Assembly (NCBI RefSeq): GCF_009496005.1
Contig: NZ_WIBF01000015.1
Span: 1-64,000 of the forward strand
Origin: Tritonibacter litoralis
GTDB taxonomy: Bacteria > Pseudomonadota > Alphaproteobacteria > Rhodobacterales > Rhodobacteraceae
Direction: 5' to 3'
Length of the DNA stretch: 64,000 nt
Part shown: piece by piece, positions 45,044 through 54,539 of the stretch
Layout: each line of letters starts with the position of its first letter
Numbering within the stretch: position 1 is the stretch's first letter
Made by a program: the position numbers and the translations under genes
The notes under the pieces: generated by a model
What the model saw: the letters and a program-made list of their open reading frames with translations, nothing else
Told to the model about the DNA's origin: nothing
Database searches by the model: none

Positions 45044-45586
45044 TCAGCGAAACTGGCGCGCTCGTCGCATGAAAAGCGTCTCGAGGGTGCCATAGGTGCC
45101 CATGATCTTGTTCGAGAATCCAGTCTTTTCAGCAACCCTGATGGAGTTGGAGTGTTCTGGATAAAAAATGCAGGATGTTCGATCGAACTCCATTCATTCA
45201 TTTGCCCATTTCAACATCCTTGTAACGGCCTCGGTGGCGTAGCCTTTACCTTGTGCGTTCGTTTTGAACACCCAGCCTGCCTCCGGATTTCCACCCAGGG
45301 AAGGCGCCGTATCGCGTCGGTGGCCGGCAAACCCAACCTCTCCAAGGAATACGCCGGTATTCTTGCATTCAACGACCCAATATCCAAAGCCGAGATGCTA
45401 CCGGTGATCAGTATAGCTCAGAAGTCGAGTCCAAGACTGCACTTCGGTGGATGGCTCGTCTGAAATCATGGCAACCACCTCTGGATCAGCCCACATCGCA
45501 GCACTGTCATCGAAGTCGCTGGTCCGGTGACCTCTTAGGATAAAGCGGTCAGTGCTGAGGACTGGAGCAAGGATGTGGTTTGGCAT
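45044..45586 (-). pseudogene. GNAT acetyltransferase gene with two in-frame stops
   Basis: Read in one frame from ATG 45586 to TGA 45044 it encodes 180 residues typical of a GNAT_3 acetyltransferase: STDRFILRGHRTSDF near the N-terminus, LGFGYWVVEC, EAGWVFKTNAQGKGYATEAV, and a C-terminal SIRVAEKTGF with TLETLFMRRAQFR. Codon 63 is TAG (45398-45400) and codon 131 is TGA (45194-45196). The frame is otherwise intact, so the gene was probably inactivated recently. It resembles the intact GNAT at 14.4 kb. GAAAGAG lies before the start. Confidence 0.85.
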
Positions 45587-45792
45587 CGGCGATCTCTTTC
45601 CGTGTTCTGCGTCAAATCTGGGTACGAAGCGCTTAGCATCTTGATCTAAGCAAGGCAGCCCAGATTTGGTTTTCGTTTAGGCTGCCTTGATGTGAGCTCC
45701 AGATGTGCCAATGCTGCTCGGATTGGTACATTATGCTCCTTCGCTCGGCTTGATGTGATCTGATCTCTTGCGAACGATGGCCCACATTGCTG

Positions 45793-46389
45793 TTAACCAG
45801 CTCCATATGGTTCTTCCTGGACCGCATGGCCGAGAACCATCTTTATGAAAAGACAGGGGATAAACCATTCCAACCCGTCCCCAAGCGGCAGAAGAAGCTG
45901 GTCGCTAAGCAGGGCAAGCACGGTCAGGCCTGTTGCAGCTGCACGGCGCAGATATAGGGGCATCACCAGCAATGTTGTCACGCTGACGAGAAGCAGCGCA
46001 TACCAGATCGCCGCATTCAGGAGGTGGCGGTTCAAAAAGTAGGCGATGATGATCGGGTGCATGTGTATAGCGGTGAACAGCATCGGATTCTTTGCCAGCC
46101 GGGCGCTTAGGCCCTCACCTGGTTGCAGGTCCGTGTGATAAAACCGTTTGCAAGAGTTGAGCATGTTTGCGACCGCGCCACCGGCGATGTCAAACGCGAA
46201 AAATGCAAGCAGCGCGATTTTCCAACCCTCGGCGAGGGGCACATCATGGGTCTAATCCGTAGTCAGAATGATGCCGGTGAAAATAGTGGCCATACCATAT
46301 GCCAGGACACGTTCAGCCACTGTGGCCCCTGTCCCGCAAAGCGGATCAATGCTGCCTGAGTAAGTCCAGTTGATCGGTGCGGTTTGCAT
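45793..46389 (-). pseudogene. Integral membrane protein gene with in-frame TAG
   Basis: From ATG 46389 (AAGGAG 6 nt upstream) the frame runs MQTAPINWTYSGSIDPLCG... for 45 codons, meets TAG at 46252-46254, and continues in the same frame through PLAEGWKIALLAFFAFDIAGG to 45793. Without the TAG it would be a 198-residue protein with about five membrane segments. Family not recognised. The part after the stop could start at GTG 46242, but that lacks a good ribosome site. It is divergent from a TetR gene. Confidence 0.75.
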
Positions 46390-46487
46390 GTCTTCTCCTT
46401 AGAGCCTGTGATTTACCCATGACTTTGGGTTTTGTGTTTACCGTCGCAGCAAAAAATGATGGCGAGGTCGTTTTCAGAATTGATTTA

Positions 46488-46540
46488 TAATGACCAACCA
46501 GTCATTAAAGTGGATGCGACAAAGATGACCATCCGGTCAT
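46488..46540. promoter_or_regulatory. Two TetR-type operator dyads
   Basis: TAATGAC-N6-GTCATTA (46488-46507) and ATGACC-ATCC-GGTCAT (46525-46540) share TGACC/GGTCA half-sites and lie between the divergent membrane gene and tetR. Confidence 0.7.
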
Positions 46541-46594
46541 AATAATTCTGTGTCTATGATGGGCACGAAAGAAAGCAGCAAGGGTTGCAGGTGA

Positions 46595-47206
46595 ATGCCC
46601 AAGGTCGTGGACAAAGCGAAAATGCGAGGTGAAATCCTCGATGCCGCCCTGAAGGTCTTTGTTGAAAAGGGTTATCATGCGTCATCGATGAGCGATATTG
46701 CACGCGCTGCCAGCTTGGCCAAAGGTACACTCTACATCTATTTCAACAGCAAGGACGCGATGACGACGGCAATTGTCGATCGCCATTTTGCAATGTTGGA
46801 AGACCGGATCACACAAGGCCAGACTTGCGAGACGCTTGATGCCTTTCTCGACGAGCTCAACCGAACGATGGATATCCCGACCGAGCAGGCTTCATTTCTT
46901 CGTGTCTTCTTCGAGGTGTTCGGCCCAAGTTTTGCATCGGAGGATTTCTCGCAGCATGTGGCCCGGTTTTTTGATCGTCTGGGCGCCCACTACGCCAACC
47001 AGATCTCACATCTTCAAAACCGAAAGCAGGTTGCAGAGCACTATGATGCCGCCTCGATGGGCCGCGCGCTGGCCAGCATGATGGATGGAGTAGTATTGCA
47101 TATGAGTTTGTTTGACATAACAAGGCGACGGCACAGGCGTTTGGTCCGCGAGGCAATTTCAATGCTTGGCGCCGGGTTACGGCCAGCATCGGCCTCCAAC
47201 GACTGA
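46595..47206 (+). CDS. TetR/AcrR family regulator
   Basis: 203 residues. MRGEILDAALKVFVEKGYHASSMSDIARAASLAKGTLYIYFNSKDAM (split over 10-56) is the DNA-binding domain. It heads a group of same-strand genes (membrane protein, RidA, SRPBCC) and faces the broken membrane gene, with two matching dyads in the shared promoter, so it probably controls both sides. Ligand unknown. Confidence 0.9.
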   Translation: MPKVVDKAKMRGEILDAALKVFVEKGYHASSMSDIARAASLAKGTLYIYFNSKDAMTTAIVDRHFAMLEDRITQGQTCETLDAFLDELNRTMDIPTEQASFLRVFFEVFGPSFASEDFSQHVARFFDRLGAHYANQISHLQNRKQVAEHYDAASMGRALASMMDGVVLHMSLFDITRRRHRRLVREAISMLGAGLRPASASND

Positions 47207-47242
47207 CTCGCCTTGCCACGTTTCACATAGCGGAGATATCAC

Positions 47243-47629
47243 TTGAACATTTGGGTTTTCATCGTTGCCTGCATTACGCTGGCCGCCTTTCTGGCTCATG
47301 TCGTCATCGGTACAAAAGAGACTGCCACACTCGCCCCACCCAGATCGGAGACGCAACGCAACGCCAATTGGGTTCAGGCCATGTGCGCCTTTCAGATGCT
47401 GTCTGTCGATCTTCTGGTGGTGGCGGCGGCGCTGTTCGGCATCGCCGTCCTGAACCTGGGTCCGTTGGAGCGTCCGGCGATCTTGTTTTTCGGAGTGCTG
47501 TTCTTTTTGTGGGGCGTGGTTTGGATCGTCCAGATGAAGGTCCTGTGCAACACTGCGGTCAGCCTGTGGCGACTGCCACACTGGCTTGTCTGGTTCGTCT
47601 GTTCAGCACTTCTTTTGCTTGGCAGCTAG
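47243..47629 (+). CDS. Four-segment membrane protein of unknown function
   Basis: 128 residues with four hydrophobic stretches (about 2-21, 48-70, 79-98, 109-126). No family recognised. It starts 36 nt after tetR, is followed 58 nt later by a RidA gene, and is likely in the same transcript. Confidence 0.75.
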   Translation: MNIWVFIVACITLAAFLAHVVIGTKETATLAPPRSETQRNANWVQAMCAFQMLSVDLLVVAAALFGIAVLNLGPLERPAILFFGVLFFLWGVVWIVQMKVLCNTAVSLWRLPHWLVWFVCSALLLLGS

Positions 47630-47687
47630 AACCCTGATGCACTGCGATAACATCTACAAAGACACAATGCACCTGGAAGGGTAGACC

Positions 47688-48074
47688 ATGCCGAAACCTA
47701 TTGTCCCCAAAAGCCTCCAAAGCTACGTGACGGACTGGATGATGTCACCGGGGCTTGAGCACGATGGCTTTGTCTTCATGACCGGCCTCACAGGTGCTGA
47801 TGCGGACGGCTTGCTGGCTGACAACCCGACCGATCAGATTGAGGCGGTCTTTGAGAAGATCGGGATGGTGCTGACCGAAGCCGGACTGGGCTTCGAACAT
47901 CTGGTGGAGATGACCAGCTATCACGTTGGTCTGCGTGATCATCTAAATGCGTTCAAAGACATACGGGCGAAATATGTGTCGGAACCGTTCCCTGCATGGA
48001 CAGCGATTGAAGTCGCGGGTTTTGTCCGGGAAGGCGCTTGCATCGAGATCAGATGTATTGCGCGCAGGAACTGA
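47688..48074 (+). CDS. RidA family protein, second in window
   Basis: 128 residues. DGFVFMTGLTGAD, VEMTSYHVGLRDHLNAFKDIRAKYV and EPFPAWTAIEVAGFVREGACIEIRCIA match the Rid fold; the Arg of the substrate site in the canonical position (P-AR) is replaced by PAWTAIE, as in several non-RidA Rid subgroups. It may therefore not be an imine deaminase. 58 nt after the membrane gene. Confidence 0.85.
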   Translation: MPKPIVPKSLQSYVTDWMMSPGLEHDGFVFMTGLTGADADGLLADNPTDQIEAVFEKIGMVLTEAGLGFEHLVEMTSYHVGLRDHLNAFKDIRAKYVSEPFPAWTAIEVAGFVREGACIEIRCIARRN

Positions 48075-48084
48075 CGAGGCTCGC

Positions 48085-48525
48085 ATGAGGATTGTCACTT
48101 TACAGAACGACTATCCCGTAAGCGCGTCAAGATTGTGGACGTTGGCCACCGATTACGCGGCGCTGAGCGAGGTTATGGAAGGATTGGTCTCGTTTGAGGG
48201 GTTGCCAGCCGGGCGCACCCAAACTGGGCAGAGGCTTGAAGTGATGGTGTCGCTCTTCGGCAAACTCCCTGCGCAACCCTATCGCATGGAGGTGTTGGAA
48301 TGCGACAATCAGCGCATGATCCTTCGCTCTTCCGAACGGGGTGCCGGTGTAAAGACATGGCTGCACAGCCTTAAGGTCACGAAGATCGAGACCGGCAGCC
48401 GATTGCATGATCGCATCGAGATCGATGCCGGTATGCTGACACCCGTGTTTGCACTCTGGGCCCGATACCTTTACCGTGCACGGCATAAACCGCGGCTCAG
48501 ATTGTTCGAAAGCGGGCGATACTAA
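48085..48525 (+). CDS. SRPBCC (START-like) family protein
   Basis: 146 residues with the pattern of a SRPBCC lipid/ligand pocket: DYPVSASRLWTLATDYAALSEVMEG at the start, a central beta sheet, and a C-terminal helix (TPVFALWARYLYRARHKPRLRLF). Function unknown. It begins 10 nt after the RidA stop, so coupling is likely. Confidence 0.75.
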   Translation: MRIVTLQNDYPVSASRLWTLATDYAALSEVMEGLVSFEGLPAGRTQTGQRLEVMVSLFGKLPAQPYRMEVLECDNQRMILRSSERGAGVKTWLHSLKVTKIETGSRLHDRIEIDAGMLTPVFALWARYLYRARHKPRLRLFESGRY

Positions 48526-48613
48526 ACGGTCTATCTACCCCAGGTATGATGACAGCTTGGTGTGGTTGGGAAATGCTGGGCGGGACGTTGTATGTCGTCG
48601 CCCAGCTCTTTCG

Positions 48614-49063
48614 TCAGCTTTTCAGTCGCAACTGGACAGTCTCGAAGGGCAATCCATCATCATCTATTGCCCGTCTTGATAGCTCTTCGAACCCAAGCGT
48701 CTGATAGAAGGCAAGTGCCCGGTGGTTGTCCACGTAAACCTCTAACCGCAACTCCTCCTTCAGGGCCATTGCATGGCCGACCAGAATCCGACCGATTCCC
48801 TGCATCTGGTAATGCGGCGCGACAAACAAGCCGCCGATGAAACTGTCCACCAGGCTGATGAAGCCAATCGGCTCCCCCGATTGACAGGCCACCCAGGTCT
48901 CCGAGTCGGGGAGATACGTCGTCTCGATAAGTCTTTGCTGCTCACGCAGCCGTTCTTCTCCAATAAAGGCATGCGCCGAAAGAGAGGCATCAAGCCAGAT
49001 TGTCGAAAGCTTTTCATTGTCCGACGCCATATAGGCACGGATGCGTGTATTGATGTTTTCCAT
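48614..49063 (-). CDS. GNAT family N-acetyltransferase
   Basis: 149 residues. INTRIRAYMASDNEKLSTIWLDAS, FIGGLFVAPHYQMQGIGRILVGHA (Q/R-x-x-G-x-G as QMQGIG) and LEVYVDNHRALAFYQTLGFEE are typical. The ATG at 49063 has AGGA upstream; a longer frame to 49366 has no family similarity. Substrate unknown. Confidence 0.88.
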   Translation of the reverse strand: MENINTRIRAYMASDNEKLSTIWLDASLSAHAFIGEERLREQQRLIETTYLPDSETWVACQSGEPIGFISLVDSFIGGLFVAPHYQMQGIGRILVGHAMALKEELRLEVYVDNHRALAFYQTLGFEELSRRAIDDDGLPFETVQLRLKS

Positions 49064-49313
49064 GATATTCCTGCAGAAATTTTGCACAGAGAAACAGTGC
49101 CAAAACTGGCACTTATTGCCACCGCAGCTGCGGTTCAGGTTCGGCTTCTGCGCATAAATCTCCTTCGACAGGTTTTGTATCGCTAGATGATCATTCGAGG
49201 AACTGCAAGGGCGGACGCAGTCTCCCAGGCTTTGATGCTGTTCTGAGTAAGACGCATTGCCAAAGTAACCGGTTCGGGGCAGTGCGCTTTTATCCATGCC
49301 GCTTCTTGAACGA

Positions 49314-49961
49314 CTACAATTGAGTTGGAGAGTCAGAAGCTTTTTCAATACCCGGCCTTTTGGCAAACAATCTAACCGCGCACGCCACCTTGTCTTCTAA
49401 AACCACTTGGGAAGGCTGTTCACCCGCCAGCACTGCTGAAAGATGCACATCCCCTCGAACGGCACCCAAGAACTGTTCTGCCGCTGTTCGGGCGTCTGAG
49501 GTTACAAGGTTGCCTGCCGTTTGATTGGCTTCAAAGAAGCGCGCCAATCCTTTACTTGCAACGGCAGGACCGCGCACAAAAAAATCCCGGGATAGCTCCG
49601 GAAAATGATGCGCTTCCGCCGTCATGATACGATACAAAGCAATGCCCTCGGACGACAGAAGAACGCTCAGATATTCGTATCCCATCCGGAATAGAGCCCG
49701 TTCAAATGCACCCTCCGCCGGTTTTGGCTGCAATGCTGCAAAGACCCGTCCCGAAATCCGTTCGACAATTGTGTGAAACAAAGCCTCTTTTTTGGGGAAA
49801 TGGCTATAGAGAGTCCGTTTGGAACCGCCCAGTCGGGCATGAATCTGATCCATGCTGGTGCGACCGAACCCTTCCCGGAGAAATATTTCCGACGCGATTT
49901 CAATTATTTCTTCTCGCTTCTTTTTTTGCCGTGCTGTCAAAGCTGTTGGTGTTTCGCTCAA
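49314..49961 (-). CDS. TetR/AcrR family regulator of the efflux pair
   Basis: 215 residues from a TTG start at 49961, with GGAGG 7 nt upstream; longer frames with ATG have no ribosome site and cross the operators. REEIIEIASEIFLREGFGRTSMDQIHARLGGSKRTLYSHFPKKEALF (split over 15-62) is the DNA-binding part; the rest resembles the AcrR-like C-terminal domain. Divergent from hlyD/MFS genes, so it most likely represses them in the absence of a toxic ligand. Confidence 0.88.
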   Translation of the reverse strand: MSETPTALTARQKKKREEIIEIASEIFLREGFGRTSMDQIHARLGGSKRTLYSHFPKKEALFHTIVERISGRVFAALQPKPAEGAFERALFRMGYEYLSVLLSSEGIALYRIMTAEAHHFPELSRDFFVRGPAVASKGLARFFEANQTAGNLVTSDARTAAEQFLGAVRGDVHLSAVLAGEQPSQVVLEDKVACAVRLFAKRPGIEKASDSPTQL

Positions 49962-49997
49962 AATTGACCTCCAGAACGCGATACGAGAGCTTGCAAT

Positions 49998-50041
49998 GGT
50001 ACGGTATCGTACCATATAGTACAACGGTACGGTTTCGTACC
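49998..50041. promoter_or_regulatory. Twin palindromic operators of the efflux operon
   Basis: GGTACG-GTAT-CGTACC (49998-50013) and GGTACG-GTTT-CGTACC (50026-50041), 28 bp centre to centre, in the divergent promoter between tetR and hlyD. Confidence 0.85.
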
Positions 50042-50091
50042 CTTTTGTGCCCATCCATCGGCACATGCCGGTTCCGAGGAGAAAGATTGAC

Positions 50092-51201
50092 ATGGTCCTT
50101 AGGCTTTCAAAGAAGATTGCCGTCATGGGTGCCGCAACCCTATGCCTCGCCTCAGCTATTGGTGGATACAACTACTGGCAGACCCGCAACAACTATGCCC
50201 GGACCGACAACGCCTATGTGCGTAGCGACAAAGTGCCGATCGCGTCAAAAGTGGCAGGGTACCTCGTTGAGGTTGCCGTCACTGACAACCAAAGAGTTGC
50301 AGCGGGAGATGTTCTACTTCGTATTGATCCAATCGACCATCAAGCAAATGTCAGGCAAGCAAAAGCCGCATTGGCAGCCGCAAAGGCTGCCCGAGCAAGG
50401 CTTGATGAAGAACGCCACATGCAGGTCCTGTTAACCGACGAAGCCCGCGCCAGAAAAGATGCCGCGCTGGCTGAAGCCGAGCGAACCAATAAGGATCTGC
50501 GTAGGGCAAAAAGCCTGATAGATGAGGGCTGGGCAACCGAAGCACGTCTGGAAACCGCTACCGCCACCGCCGTCAGGGCGCGATCATCCGTCGAGCAGGC
50601 CCAAGCAGCTTTGAAGGCCAGCCAGCAAAAGCTTCGTGTTTTAGATGCCCAGGCAGCTGCACTTGATGCGTCTGTCGAACAAGCGTCTGCACTGTTTCAG
50701 ATCTCTGAAATCTCTCTTGAAGACACAATTGTCCGCTCGCCAATAAACGGGCTTGTCGGGAACCTGCATGTCGAACCGGGGCAGTTTGTGCGAGCCGGGT
50801 CGCCACTTCTGGCTGTTGTGTCGGATGAACAAAAATGGGTTGTGGCCAACTTCAAAGAAACTCAACTGGAGAACTTGGCTCCAGGTCAATTGGTTGCAAT
50901 TCGCGTTGATGCGTTTGGAAGTCAGGAAATTCCGGGACATGTAGACAGTATTGCCCCGGCCAGCGGAGCAGAGTTCAGCCTTTTGCCGTCTGACAACGCT
51001 ACTGGCAACTTCATACGCGTTGTCCAAAGGATACCAGTAAAAATTTCAATAGCGTCCGAAAGCCCGCTTTTCAGCCGACTTCGCGCTGGAATGTCCGCCA
51101 AAGTCCGCGTTGATACCCACTCAGGAGCTGAGGGCAAAACATCAAGTGAAGCGGTAACCAAGATCTCCACAGAGCCTTCCTGGACCCAGAAAGATGGATG
51201 A
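50092..51201 (+). CDS. HlyD/EmrA family membrane fusion protein
   Basis: 369 residues. One N-terminal membrane anchor (about 7-25), then NYARTDNAYVRSDKVPIASKVAGYLVEVAVTDNQRV (split over 34-70) with the biotinyl-lipoyl part, a coiled-coil hairpin (about 85-190) and the barrel with SPINGLVGNLHVEPGQFVRAG. It bridges the inner membrane pump to the outer membrane. GAGGAG lies upstream of the ATG. The stop overlaps the MFS start by 8 nt. Confidence 0.92.
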   Translation: MVLRLSKKIAVMGAATLCLASAIGGYNYWQTRNNYARTDNAYVRSDKVPIASKVAGYLVEVAVTDNQRVAAGDVLLRIDPIDHQANVRQAKAALAAAKAARARLDEERHMQVLLTDEARARKDAALAEAERTNKDLRRAKSLIDEGWATEARLETATATAVRARSSVEQAQAALKASQQKLRVLDAQAAALDASVEQASALFQISEISLEDTIVRSPINGLVGNLHVEPGQFVRAGSPLLAVVSDEQKWVVANFKETQLENLAPGQLVAIRVDAFGSQEIPGHVDSIAPASGAEFSLLPSDNATGNFIRVVQRIPVKISIASESPLFSRLRAGMSAKVRVDTHSGAEGKTSSEAVTKISTEPSWTQKDG

Positions 51202-52873
51202 AGCTGGCTCTGGTTGTGAAGACAGGCAAGTCAGCCACCATGGTGCCAAGTCTACGTCTTTCGATACCCGAAAGCCTTCAGATCCAAACTTGACTTGTTT
51301 GCAGGCCAACCCGAGCGGTCATCGACCGGACGCATATGCTCTCGCGCTGGTGGTGGTCGGACTGACGCTTGCGGTTACTGTGGATGCGCTGAACAGCACA
51401 GTTTACGGTATGGCCCGCCATCAGTTCATGGAAAGCTTGTCCGTCACTCAGGATACTGCAAACTGGTTGAATACCGCCTTTGTGGCCGCAAAGCTTACCC
51501 TTCTTCCCGCCTGCGCATGGGCCGTCAATCGAGCCGGGGCTGGACCTATCCTTTGGTTTGCGTTGGTTGGAAGTATCGTAGCGTCCCTGTTATGTGCGAT
51601 TTGTCCCGGTATCATGAGCATTGTGGCCTCTCGAATTTTGCAAGGCGCAACGGGTGCTGCCCTTCTCGTGTCATGCCAAACAATTCTCTTCCAGCTGTTT
51701 CCCAAAAGCCGGCAGGGTCTGATCCAGGCTGTGTTTGCCTTTGGAGTTGTGGTTGCGCCTGCATCTGCCGCACCCGCCTTACACGGAGAACTCATCGCTG
51801 GGGGTTCGTGGAGGTGGATGTTTGCCCTCAGTGCCTGCGTGGCGTTGGCCGCATCACTCATTCTGTTTGCCGTGCGGCACTACCTGCCTGCACAGAAGTA
51901 CGATGAGTTGGAGTTTGATTGGGTCTGCCTGGGGCTGTTTGCCATTGCAATGACTGCAATGGGTTATGCGTTGTCGGAAGGTGCACGCTGGAACTGGCTC
52001 GACACTACCCACATGCGCTGGTGGGTTGCTGCGGCGCTCGTTGGGTTGATCGCCTTTGTGGTCCGAATGAACATGCGACCGCGCCGCGCCATGTTCAGAT
52101 ACGATGTGTTTTGCAACCCGGAATTCGCCTTTGGCTTTGCGGTCAGTCTCGTGGCTGGCTTTGCTCTGTTCGGCAGCGCCTTCCTCATTCAGGTTTTTGC
52201 GCTGAATGTGTTACACCTACCGTCGGATACGACCGCGCGGCTTCTTCTTCCTTCCAGTTTGACCATCGGGTTGGCTCTGCTGATAGCCGGTTGGTTCACG
52301 ACATCACGCGGTGCCAATCCAGTGATATTCATCCCGATCGGTGTCCTTCTTGTGATGACGTCCATGTGGATGCTGTCCGGATCAGGCCCGCAAAGCGGAT
52401 CACATGACATGTGGTTCGCACTGTTGTTGCGAGGTCTGGGACTGGGCTTCTTATTTTTGAGTCTGACGCTAGTCACACTGATCGGATTGCCACCGCAATT
52501 GGTTTCCGCCGGTACAGGTTTGTTTAACCTTGGGCGTCAATTGGGAGGGTTAATCGGCATTGCATGCTTAGACACATACATACAGCGGACGAACACACTC
52601 AATCTCCAGATTTTAGGCAGTAATCTCCATCCATCCAATCCGGCACTTCAGCAAAGAACCGAGTTCGTGTCTCAGGGTTTCATCGGCCGTGGCCTTGATC
52701 CTGGTCTAATTGATGGTGCTGCGTTGGCAGCTATTCAGCAATCAGTCAGGTCGCAAGTTGCACTGCTGACCTTCAGCGAAGCGTTTCTCTCGCTTGTTTG
52801 GCTCTTTGTTGTAGTCTTGCCGCTCGCAATACTGTTTAAAGTCGCGCTAAAGAAAACCACTTATTTTCAATAG
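51194..52873 (+). CDS. MFS transporter, DHA2 (EmrB) type
   Basis: 559 residues with an unusual polar N-terminal stretch (about 1-45), then 14 membrane segments. DALNSTVYGMARHQF near TM1, ASRILQGATGAALLVSCQTILFQLFPKSRQG (split) and GLFNLGRQLGGLIGIA match EmrB-like pumps. With the HlyD partner it exports drugs or metabolites; no outer-membrane TolC gene is nearby. It may start at a later ATG. Confidence 0.92.
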   Translation: MDEAGSGCEDRQVSHHGAKSTSFDTRKPSDPNLTCLQANPSGHRPDAYALALVVVGLTLAVTVDALNSTVYGMARHQFMESLSVTQDTANWLNTAFVAAKLTLLPACAWAVNRAGAGPILWFALVGSIVASLLCAICPGIMSIVASRILQGATGAALLVSCQTILFQLFPKSRQGLIQAVFAFGVVVAPASAAPALHGELIAGGSWRWMFALSACVALAASLILFAVRHYLPAQKYDELEFDWVCLGLFAIAMTAMGYALSEGARWNWLDTTHMRWWVAAALVGLIAFVVRMNMRPRRAMFRYDVFCNPEFAFGFAVSLVAGFALFGSAFLIQVFALNVLHLPSDTTARLLLPSSLTIGLALLIAGWFTTSRGANPVIFIPIGVLLVMTSMWMLSGSGPQSGSHDMWFALLLRGLGLGFLFLSLTLVTLIGLPPQLVSAGTGLFNLGRQLGGLIGIACLDTYIQRTNTLNLQILGSNLHPSNPALQQRTEFVSQGFIGRGLDPGLIDGAALAAIQQSVRSQVALLTFSEAFLSLVWLFVVVLPLAILFKVALKKTTYFQ

Positions 52874-53451
52874 CTTTTCTGCCAAATCGCTGCGGCCGGA
52901 GTGCTTCGATTCCCAACGTCAGTCGCCGTTCTTCAGGTCAGCCACGTTGGCAATTAAACGCCATGTCAGGCCTCATCTCTTCTATCCAAGCCTTGAGCCC
53001 GTTCCCTCCGTGGGAAGCCAGATCGGCGAGATTGCAGGCGACATCGGGCGATCTACTTGGATTAGCCCCCATTACGTCAATGCATACTCGTGCCTGCTGG
53101 AGCACCAAGTACGGGTTCAGCATGAGTCTCCACCACTGAATCCGATCAGACTTGCTTCGCTGCGAATGACCGCTAAGCGGGCTGCAAACGCGGCAATGAT
53201 GCGTGCTGGTCAAAGGCAGCAATGAGCCGTTCATTTTCGAATTGTGAAGGTAAGATGTCCCTGCTGACAATTGACTGTCTCTACATCAGCCTTTTGAGGT
53301 ACTAGAACGCCTTTGCATCACGGGCATTGTCGTACTATACCTTGACTGCATGCCCACCTAATTGGATCGCGCAATGCGCTCTATGAAACTGTTTGGTTTC
53401 AATGTTTTGAATCTTGTTTTGATCGGTAATTTCAAAAGTTAGACACAAAAC
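52874..53451. other. Intergenic region before the IS element
   Basis: About 580 bp without a recognisable gene. Frames of 92-110 codons on both strands (52938-53270) have no domain and look like remnants or chance. The last 150 bp are AT-rich. Confidence 0.55.
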
Positions 53452-54539
53452 GGCTTTGTTGCACAAATCAGTTGAGGGCCGTGCTTCCCCTTTCCCCGGA
53501 CGGATTTATCCTACGGTCTCTGTGACGGGAATGCCAAGAGCGGTGTAGCGGTTGAGGACCGCGGCACGGACCTGAATTTCTGCGACCTGCCGGTCGAAGT
53601 CTCTTGCCATCAGGGATTGTCCAAGCAGTTTGATGCAGTTCATCTTTGCCTCGACACGGCTTCTGCGGTGATATCCGCTCCACCGTCGCCAGATGGCCTT
53701 ACCGAGGTAACGTGAGGCGTTGACCGCTTCGTTCCGGGCGATTGCCCCAGCAGTTGTTGGTTTCCATGGCTTTGCGTTCTTGCGCGGAGGGATGACCGCA
53801 TGGGCATTCCGAGCAGCAATCGCATCATGGCATTTGCGCGTGTCATAGGCCCCGTCGGCGGTCACTGACCCGATGGTCTGATCGGTTGGGATTTGATTGA
53901 GCAACTCTGGCAGCATTGGCGCGTCACCGACATTGCTGGTGGTGATTTCGACGGCGCGAACTTCCAGCGTTTCTTCGTCGATTCCAATGTGTATCTTGCG
54001 CCAAATCCGGCGTTTCGGGCCGCCATGCTTGCGGGCATTCCACTCGCCTTCACCCTCGGCCTTGATGCCCGTGCTATCGATCAGAAGGTTCAACGGATCG
54101 GTGCCGCCCCGATAGGGCAGGCTCACGTTCAGGGTTTTCTGGCGGCGGCACAGGGTGCTGAAGTCCGGTACCGACCAATCCAAGCCGACGAGCCGCAACA
54201 AGCTTTGTACAAAACCGTTCGCCAGTGGGCTCGAACCAGTGGCGCCTTCACTGTCTCACTCTGCCGGAGCGGCATCCCGAACAGCACCTTCAGCGTAAGG
54301 CACGCCTGGATCGCAGCGTCACTGAAACTCTGTTGACGGCCGCGCTTGCCGCTCGGCGGCGGCACCCAAACCATCTCAGGATCAAACCAGATCGACAGCG
54401 ATCCGCGACGCTTCAGGCTGTCATTGTAAGCCGACCAATTCGTGGTCTTGTACTTTGTAGGGGCCCAACTGCTCATGCCCTCCAGCTATCATGCTGGATT
54501 CGCAAGATGAATCCCTAGCGGGATTTGTGCAACAAAGCC
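53452..54539 (-). mobile_element. IS5-family insertion sequence
   Basis: 1088 bp bounded by perfect 18-bp inverted repeats GGCTTTGTTGCACAAATC (53452-53469 and complement 54522-54539). One transposase gene (disrupted) fills the inside. The flanks (CAAAAC and CAGCAG) show no target-site duplication, which suggests loss or rearrangement at one side after insertion. Confidence 0.9.
53506..54476 (-). pseudogene. IS5-family transposase, frameshifted by an internal insertion
   Basis: The N-terminal part from ATG 54476 (TTNWSAYNDSLKRRGSLSIWFDPEMVW, FGMPLRQ) and the C-terminal part (LLRLVGLDWSVPDFSTLCRRQKT, DSTGIKAEGEGEWNARKHGG, TADGAYDTRKCHDAI, YHRRSRVEAKMNC) are in different frames. Between them, 54220-54260 holds about 41 nt that do not match the usual continuous LRQ(T)xGFVxSLLRL segment; normal copies have about 3 nt here. 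The catalytic DDE residues are present but separated. So the protein is probably inactive, unless frameshifting restores it. Confidence 0.85.

Noticed and set aside
45398-46254. Recoding of TAG (pyrrolysine or suppressor) in two genes
   Set aside because: One of the genes also has an internal TGA, which suits decay better than one recoding system; no suppressor tRNA or PylS is seen.
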